Shown here: piece by piece, positions 16,539 through 24,500 of the stretch
Position numbering within the stretch: position 1 is the stretch's first letter
Layout of the letters: the number at the start of each line of letters is the position of its first letter
NCBI GenBank assembly: GCA_964453575.1
Contig: CAYVRW010000023.1
Span: forward strand, 1-26,708
Reading direction: 5' to 3'
Source of the DNA: JABDBK01 sp964453575
Lineage (GTDB): Bacteria; Pseudomonadota; Gammaproteobacteria; DSM-16500
DNA: 26,708 bases
Position numbers and translations under genes: made by a program
Notes under the pieces: model-generated
What the model was told of the DNA's origin: nothing
Database searches by the model: none
The model's input: only the letters and a program-made list of their open reading frames with translations

Positions 16539-18332
16539 TTATCGCGGGAGTTGAATATCCCAAGAACCCCGGCGATGTTTTGCACTCAGAGATGGTTTTG
16601 GTCTACTTTTATTGCTAGGCAGAGGTGGTGTGGGATGGTAATACACAATAAGTGGTTCAGTAGGAACCCCATTGGTATTTTTTGTATTTTCTGGAGCCAT
16701 GTTTACTGGATTTTGTTGTGTGATTAAGACTCGCTTTTGTTCAGTTTTTGCGATATTTTCTCGAGGTTTTTTTATGTCGCAGGGTATTTTTTGAGTTGTA
16801 CATACGGTGACCCTTATTTTTGTAAATAATTTGTCGTAAGTGTGATCGATGTAGGTAGCAAAATTGCTGGTTTCTTTAAGTTGATTTTTCAGACAAATAA
16901 TGGCTTCAGGTAAGGGTTTGTAAAGAATTTCTTCCGGTACAATGTCTACCCCCACCGATAAATAAAGCTGTCCTAGCGCGACTGATAAATCGGAAAATAA
17001 TAAATCTTCATCCATTTTCGATGCGATGGATTTTAGTTTTGCCAAAATAACTTGTTGATCACTGGCAATAGAGGCCAATCTTCTGTTTTGATTAAGTCTG
17101 TAAAGCTCGTTGGCGTTTTCCGTTTGCTTTTGTGCTAAATAATATTCTTTACGTAATGTTTGATAATGCGAATAGGCATAACGTGTTTCAGTGAGTGCAG
17201 CCATAGTCATGGCCATGGATTTAAGTTTTTCATACTGTATTTGCGCTTTAGCTGTTTTATAGTTTGCAGGAAGGGATGCAATATTCAGTAAATTCCAAGC
17301 AACTTCGACTGATTTATCTATCCAGCGATTATTTAATAAAAATTTGTTGCTATCGTAATTCTTACCATAATCTATCGTAAGGCCCGGCAATGCTTGTAAT
17401 AACACCGTACTTAGCCCAAATTCTGCGATACGTTCTTGATAGTGTTGGCCGAGTAACTGCGGATGGTCGACGAGTGTTACAGCATCCATTTTTTCGATAT
17501 TTAAATTACTTAAATCATGTGCTTGAAATAATGCTCTAGGAGGAGCCATTAAAACAATTTTTTTGTCCACAGGTAAGAACAATAAATGTTTTAAATCAAG
17601 CATGGCTTTATCGTATTTATATTGTAATTGAATGAGCTTACGGTCTCCGTCTAATATCGAAGCTTGGTAATTAAGAAGATTTTCTTTAGGAACGGTTTGA
17701 TCACGTATGGCTCTATCTAAAATCGTTTTAGATTTTGTCAGCAATCGCTGGAATTCACGGGTTTCAGCAAGTAATTCCTGTGCGCTATAGGCAACCCAAT
17801 AAGCCACTAAAACATCTTGCGCAAGCTGCTGTGATTGCCGGCGTGATTCTTCTTGTGCGATAAGTACCTTGTTACCTTGTTGTTTTGCTTTAACATAACC
17901 CATCCCAAAATCGAGCAAATTCCAACTCATGGCCTCACGTGCAGTGAGTAATGTTCTTGGTGTTGAACTTGATAAACCTGTTGAGACACCTGCTGCGGTA
18001 ATACCTGCAACTTGATAATCATTACTTCGACTATAAAGTTTGCTTGTCACATTGAGTGATGGAAACATGGTAAATACCGCGACTTCGAGTTGTCCCGCCT
18101 GGGTTGCGATGTTGACAAGCTTGAGTCGAAAATCGAGATTATATTTGACGCCTCTTGCTAATGCTTCGTAATAATCAAGTGTCACAGCTTTTTGCGATTG
18201 ACCTTTGAATAATTCAAACATGGTTTTTGTAGCCATTCGATAACGTTCTTGAATGGTCATGGGTTTTGGAGTGATATTGCATGCGGTTAACATCAGGCCT
18301 GCAATGACAAAAATGATTGCTTTTTTCAACAT
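16539..18332 (-). CDS. TolC-family outer-membrane lipoprotein with a long C-terminal tail
   Basis: First gene of the export operon, 597 residues. A lipoprotein signal ends in LTAC with Cys18 as the lipidation site, and Asn follows rather than Asp, consistent with outer-membrane sorting. Residues of about 50-460 show the TolC/OEP pattern of two repeats with long amphipathic helices: AREAMSWNLLDFGMG in the first half, and WNLLNIASLP followed by helices in the second. After about residue 470 comes an unusual Pro/Lys/Arg-rich tail of roughly 125 residues ending RRGSWDIQLPR, possibly a periplasmic or cell-wall-contacting extension. It should form the export channel for the large protein encoded divergently. 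Confidence 0.88.
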   Translation of the reverse strand: MLKKAIIFVIAGLMLTACNITPKPMTIQERYRMATKTMFELFKGQSQKAVTLDYYEALARGVKYNLDFRLKLVNIATQAGQLEVAVFTMFPSLNVTSKLYSRSNDYQVAGITAAGVSTGLSSSTPRTLLTAREAMSWNLLDFGMGYVKAKQQGNKVLIAQEESRRQSQQLAQDVLVAYWVAYSAQELLAETREFQRLLTKSKTILDRAIRDQTVPKENLLNYQASILDGDRKLIQLQYKYDKAMLDLKHLLFLPVDKKIVLMAPPRALFQAHDLSNLNIEKMDAVTLVDHPQLLGQHYQERIAEFGLSTVLLQALPGLTIDYGKNYDSNKFLLNNRWIDKSVEVAWNLLNIASLPANYKTAKAQIQYEKLKSMAMTMAALTETRYAYSHYQTLRKEYYLAQKQTENANELYRLNQNRRLASIASDQQVILAKLKSIASKMDEDLLFSDLSVALGQLYLSVGVDIVPEEILYKPLPEAIICLKNQLKETSNFATYIDHTYDKLFTKIRVTVCTTQKIPCDIKKPRENIAKTEQKRVLITQQNPVNMAPENTKNTNGVPTEPLIVYYHPTPPLPSNKSRPKPSLSAKHRRGSWDIQLPR

Positions 18333-18361
18333 TCCGTGGCGATCCTTTTGCCCACAATAAT

Positions 18362-18381
18362 CCCTTTTTTAAAGAAAAAGG
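18362..18381 (-). other. Hairpin in the 5' leader of the TolC-like gene
   Basis: CCTTTTT and AAAAAGG form a seven-pair stem around a short loop, between the predicted promoter and the start codon at 18332. It may affect mRNA stability. The low-complexity sequence makes chance occurrence quite possible. Confidence 0.3.
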
Positions 18382-18391
18382 TAACTTATTG

Positions 18392-18420
18392 AATATAATG
18401 TAATTAAACACTGATCTAAA
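18392..18420 (-). promoter_or_regulatory. Candidate sigma-70 promoter for the export operon
   Basis: On the minus strand TTTAGA, 17 bases, then TATATT. It would start transcription about 50 bases ahead of the TolC-like gene. It is bracketed by AAAGGTAAC (18377-18385) and AAAGGTTAC (18418-18426), 41 bases apart, which could be operator half-sites. Confidence 0.35.
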
Positions 18421-18454
18421 GGTTACCATTAATTGCCATATCTGCTCAAGTCTT

Positions 18455-18483
18455 TTGTTTCTTTATAACTTATTGATTATATT
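18455..18483 (+). promoter_or_regulatory. Candidate sigma-70 promoter for the giant surface protein
   Basis: TTGTTT, 17 bases, then TATATT, about 50 bases ahead of the leader ORF at 18534. Spacing is ideal, the -35 match is moderate and the -10 match is good. It lies back-to-back with the predicted promoter of the export operon, which would allow joint control. Confidence 0.4.
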
Positions 18484-18533
18484 GTAAATAAAATTGTACT
18501 GATGAACCTTGTATTTGTAAAATAAGGACTATA

Positions 18534-18581
18534 ATGAAAGAAGGACGAGGGAATCTTTTAATCTATGAGGTAATTTCCTAA
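18534..18581 (+). CDS. Putative 15-residue leader peptide overlapping the giant gene start
   Basis: A short ORF, MKEGRGNLLIYEVIS, has a good AAGGA ribosome-binding site five bases upstream. Its stop codon shares one base with the ATG of the giant gene (TAATG), the same junction used between pyrH, frr and uppS. This suggests translational coupling or control by a leader peptide. No homologue is recognised, and the possibility that it is fortuitous remains. The giant gene also has its own GAGG eight to ten bases before its start. Confidence 0.45.
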   Translation: MKEGRGNLLIYEVIS

Positions 18582-21500
18582 TGGGAGCCACTGGTGTAAA
18601 ACCTAAAACGCCTCGGAATGGCAAATATCGGTCATTCAAGCAGGTACTTGAACAGCGTATGTTATACGATGCTGCTCTTATACCTCCGCCTACGGATGCG
18701 GCGGTAACGGCGGGCGCGAATGCTGCCACGATGCACGAAACGGCAGAAGCAGTGCCAAAACCCGAACATGCCCCTCAACCAGCCGATCAAGCCCCTATCA
18801 ACACCGATGAACATGCAACCCCCACAGATGCCCAAAAGACTTCTACCGATGTTACCAACAAATCAAGTAATACTGACAAGTTGATGGAGTTCCATGAATT
18901 CACTCCGACAACCAAGGAAGTTGTTTTCGTTGATGCAAGCCTCCAGAATTCCCCCGATGCACTAAAAGGCATTGACCCCAATGCCGAAGTGCATTTTCTT
19001 GATATGACGAAAAATGTTCGTGATCAAATGAATTCGATTATGAATTCAGAAGACATGCAAATTTCTGCGGTACGCATCATCACGCCTGGTGATAATGGCA
19101 ATATTCAGATAGGAAATGAAAAGCTTACCGGAGAAAAAATAAGTGACGACTACAAAGACACGATTGCGAGTTGGCAATCGCATTTAACATCCGATGCGAA
19201 AGTGACCTGGTTTGGCTTTAAAGATAATGCTACAGGCACTGCCGATGAAATTTCAGTGATTGATTTAACCCATGTGATTGATAGTGCTAGCACTCCAACG
19301 GTGCATACCAATGAAGTGGTTTTTGTCGATAGCAGTGTGACTGATTATCTTGATCTGCTTACGGATGTCAGTCCGGATGCCAAAGTTGTGGTGTTAGATG
19401 GATCAAAAGATGCATTGGATCAAATGGCTGATTATCTTTCTGATAAAAGCAATATTGATGCCATTCATGTCATAAGCCATGGTGAAGAAGGTAAATTGGT
19501 TTTCGGTGAAACAGGTATTACAGAAGCTGATCTTATTTCACATCAAGCTGATTTAGCCGTCATAGGACAATCACTGACTGCCGATGGCGATATTTTGCTG
19601 TATGGATGTGATGTTGCTGAAGGAAGTGTAGGACATGAATTTATTTCAAAAATTGCAGAAATGACGAGCGCAGATGTAGGTGCATCCATCAATGCCACCG
19701 GTGATACCATGTTAGGCGGCGACTATGTGTTGGAAGCATCGATTGGTCAAATAGATTCAGCGTTAGTGGTGTCTTTGGATAATGCAAGTTATCACTATTT
19801 ATTACAAACTATTACCGGTACATCAGGTGCAGATACACTGGTGCCAGCTGCTGCAGGGACTAACGATACCATTCAGGGTAACGCGGGTGCTGATATCATG
19901 TATGGTGCGTTAGGTACTGACGTATTTAATTTCGCTGCAGGAGATAGCCTTCTTAGTTTTAGTGGATCTGGCAACAGTGGCGTGGTTTCAGGTTATGACA
20001 CTATCAAAGATTACAATCTGGTCAATGACAAAATAGCTTTTACATCTGCAGCCCTTGCAGTTAGTAAAAATAGTGGTACTGCTTCAACACTAACATTGAA
20101 TACCGGAGCTACTGTAAGATCGATGAATGTTACTTTAGGAATAGCTACTTTTGATGATGTTGCAACATTTGCAGCAGCTGTTCCATTGAATTCTATGGGT
20201 GACGTTGCTGCAGTCGCACAATTCTTGCAAGGCAACGATATAGGTACTGCAGGAAGTTCAGTTGCTTTTAAGGCAACCATTTCAGGTGTGACGCATACTT
20301 TTGTTTACATACAAGGTGCTACAGGAAAAGGTACTACCAATGTATTGATAGATCTTCCTTATGTAACAGCAACAACTATGACAGCAGCGAGCGGGCAGCT
20401 CACCATAGCAGGCACCACCATCAATGCTGCTCCTGTTGCAACAGCAGGTGCTACCCTTGCTTATACAGAACAAGCAGCAGCAGCGGTCATTGATAATACA
20501 ATTACTTTAACGGATCCTGATGATGCTTTTTTGGCAGGCGCAACCGTGACGATTGCTTCACCTGTTTCGGGCGATACTTTAAATTTCACCACTCAGAACG
20601 GGATTTCCATTCTAAGTAACACAGGCGGTGTCTTGACATTGACGGGTAATGCCACCGTGGCACAATACCAAGCTGCTTTACGCAGTGTGACTTTTAGTTC
20701 AAGCTCCGATGATCCTACCGTCAATAATACGCGTAATTCACGCACTATTACCTGGGCAGTAACCGATATAAATTCTCAAGGTGCAGTAGGAGGAGCACAA
20801 ACATCAACGGGTGTGACCTCCACCATTAATGTGACCGCAGTAAATGATGCACCTGTGGTGACTGCAGGGGGTACGCTTGGCTATACCGAACAAGCAGCCG
20901 CTACCGCGATTGATAATACGATTACCATCAATGATGCGGATGATACGCAAATTTCAGGTGCAACGGTTACCATTGCATCTCCGGTATCGGGTGATACGTT
21001 AGGTTTTACCACGCAAAATGGTATTACCATTCAAAGCAACACCGGCGGTGTGTTGACCTTAACAGGTACAGCAACACTCGCACAATATCAAGCAGCGTTA
21101 CGCAGTGTGACTTTTAGTTCAAGCTCCGATGATCCTACCGTCAATAATACGCGTAATTCACGCACCATCACATGGGCTGTAACGGATGCAAATTCCGATG
21201 CAGTGGGTGCACAAACATCAACGGGTGTGACATCAACGATTAATGTAACAGCGGTGAATGATGCACCCGTTGTAACAGCAGGCGCAACGATAGGTTATAC
21301 CGAACAAGCAGCCGCTGCGGTCATTGATAATACGATTACGATTAATGATGCCGATGATACGCAAATTTCCGGTGCAACGGTTACCATCACATCTCCTGTA
21401 TCCGGTGATACATTAAGTTTTACAACGCAAAATGGTATTACCATTCAAAGCAACACAGGCGGTGTGTTGACCTTAACAGGTACCGCAACGCTTGCACAAT

Positions 21501-24500
21501 ATCAAGCAGCGTTACGCAGCGTAACTTTTAGTTCAAGTTCTGATGATCCTACTGTCAATAATACTCGTGCATCTCGCACGATTACTTGGGCGGTTACCGA
21601 TGCCAATTCCGATGCGGTTGGCGCACAAACTTCAACAGGTGTAACATCAACAATTAATGTGACTGCAGTAAATGATGCACCCGTTGTTACAGCAGGCGCA
21701 ACGACAGGTTATACCGAACAAGCAGCCGCTGCTGCGATTGATAATACGATTACGATTAATGATGCTGATGATACGCAAATTTCAGGTGCAACGGTTACCA
21801 TTACCTCTCCTGTATCAGGTGATACGTTAGGTTTTACCACGCAAAATGGTATTACCATTCAAAGCAACACCGGCGGTGTGTTAACCTTAACAGGTACAGC
21901 AACGCTTGCACAATATCAAGCAGCATTACGCAGTGTGACTTTTAGTTCAAGTTCTGATGATCCAACGGTCAATAATACTCGTAACTCACGCACTATCACA
22001 TGGGCTGTGACGGATGCAAATTCCGATGCAGTGGGCGCACAAACATCAACGGGTGTGACCTCCACCATTAATGTGACCGCAGTAAATGATGCACCTGTGG
22101 TGACTGCAGGGGGTACGCTTGGCTATACCGAACAAGCAGCCGCTACCGCGATTGATAATACGATTACGATCAATGATGCCGATGATACGCAAATTACAGG
22201 CGCCACGGTTACCATTACATCTCCTGTGTCCGGTGATACATTAGGTTTTACAACGCAAAATGGTATTACCATTCAAAGCAATACAGGCGGTGTGTTGACC
22301 TTAACAGGTACGGCAACACTCGCACAATATCAAGCAGCGTTACGTAGCGTAACTTTTAGTTCAGGTTCTGATGATCCAACGGTCAATAATACGCGTAACT
22401 CACGCACGATTACTTGGGCGGTTACTGATGCCAATTCCGATGCAGTTGGCGCACAAACATCAACAGGTGTGACATCCACGATTAACGTGACAGCAGTAAA
22501 TGATGCACCCGTTGTCACAGCAGGTGCAACAATTGGTTATACGGAACAAGCAGCCGCTACTGCGATTGATAATACGATTACGATCAATGATGCTGATGAT
22601 ACGCAAATTTCAGGTGCAACGGTTACCATTGCATCTCCGGTATCGGGTGATACGTTAGGTTTTACCACGCAAAATGGTATTACCATTCAAAGCAACACCG
22701 GCGGTGTGTTAACCTTAACAGGTACAGCAACGCTTGCACAATATCAAGCAGCATTACGCAGTGTGACTTTTAGTTCAAGCTCTGATGATCCTACCGTCAA
22801 TAATACGCGTAATTCACGCACCATCACATGGGCTGTAACGGATGCAAATTCCGATGCAGTGGGTGCACAAACATCAACGGGTGTGACATCAACGATTAAT
22901 GTAACAGCGGTGAATGATGCACCGACATTAGCTGCAACGGCTGCTAATCCTACCTTTACGGAAGCTGCAGGGTTGGGTACGCAAGCAGCGGCTGTTTCAG
23001 TATACAGTGGAGCATCGGCAAGTACGATTGAAGCAGGACAAACGATTACGGATTTAACATTTACTGTAAGTGGTTTAGTAGATGGTAATAATGAAGTGAT
23101 TGTGGTAGATGGTAAGAGCATTGCTTTAGGTGGCACCACAAGCGGCACGACCACAACGAATGGTTTGAGCTATACCTCAACTGTTTCGGGCGGCACGGCA
23201 ACGATTGTCTTAAGCGGCGGCACGTTATCTACAAGTGCGACTAACACGCTTGTGAATGGCATTACTTATCAAGATACCAATACTGATAATCCCACAGCGG
23301 GTAATCGTGTTTTTACTTTAACTCAAATAAAAGATAGCGGCGGAGTACTTAATGGAGGTGTAAATACTAGTACTTTAAGTATAGGATCTACTGTGACTGT
23401 AGTTGGTGTTAATGATGCGCCTGTTGGTGTTAATGATACAGGTACTGCTGTAGAAGCAGGAGTAGCAGCAGGCAGTAATGCGACAGGTAATGTCTTAACA
23501 AATGACACCGATCCTGATAATACCGTTGGGCAATTGAGTGTTGCATCCTTCCGAACGGGTGGTATTGAAGGGTTAGGTGTACCAGGAACATTAGGCAGTG
23601 CATTAGCAGGCACGTATGGCAGCTTAACTTTGAATGCAGATGGTACTTATACTTATGTAGTTGATAACAGTAATGCATTAGTGCAAGCTTTAAATGTTGG
23701 CAATACGCTTACTGAAAGCTTTAATTACACGGTCAAAGATCCAAGTAATGCAACGGATATTGCAACTTTAACGATTACAATTAACGGTGCAAATGATGCG
23801 CCTGTATTAGCAACAGGAAGCACCTTAAATTACACAGAAAATGATTCAGCTTCAATCATTAATGGTGCTATTACGGTTGCTGATGTGGATAATCTTACGT
23901 TATCAACCGCAACGGTATCGATCACGGGTAATTTTCTTGCAGGCCAAGATTCTCTATCATTTGCGAATGACGGTCTTACCATGGGTAATATCGTAGGAAA
24001 TTATTCGAATGGTACCATGAGTTTATCCTCAGCAGGGAATACCGCAACGCTCGTCCAATGGCAATCAGCACTACGAGCCGTTAAATATTTGAATAGTTCA
24101 GAAAATCCATCAACAGCAGCACGTACTGTGAGCTTTAGTGTCAATGATAGTGCAGCCAATTCGAATACTGTGACATCAACGATTAATGTGACCTCAGTCA
24201 ATGATCCCCCGGTCTTGGCCACAGGCAGCACATTAGGTTACACAGAAAACGATGCAGCAACAGCCATTAATACGGTGATTACGGTGAGTGATGTGGATAA
24301 TACTACGTTATCAACTGCGACCGTTCAGATCACAGGTAATTTTGCATCAGGCCAAGATATTTTATCATTTACCAATGATGGCTCTACCATGGGTAATATT
24401 TCAGGAAGTTACTCTAATGGCACATTGAGTTTATCGTCATCAGGCAATACCGCAACGCTTGCAGAATGGCAATCAGCACTGCGAGCCGTTAAATATTCAA

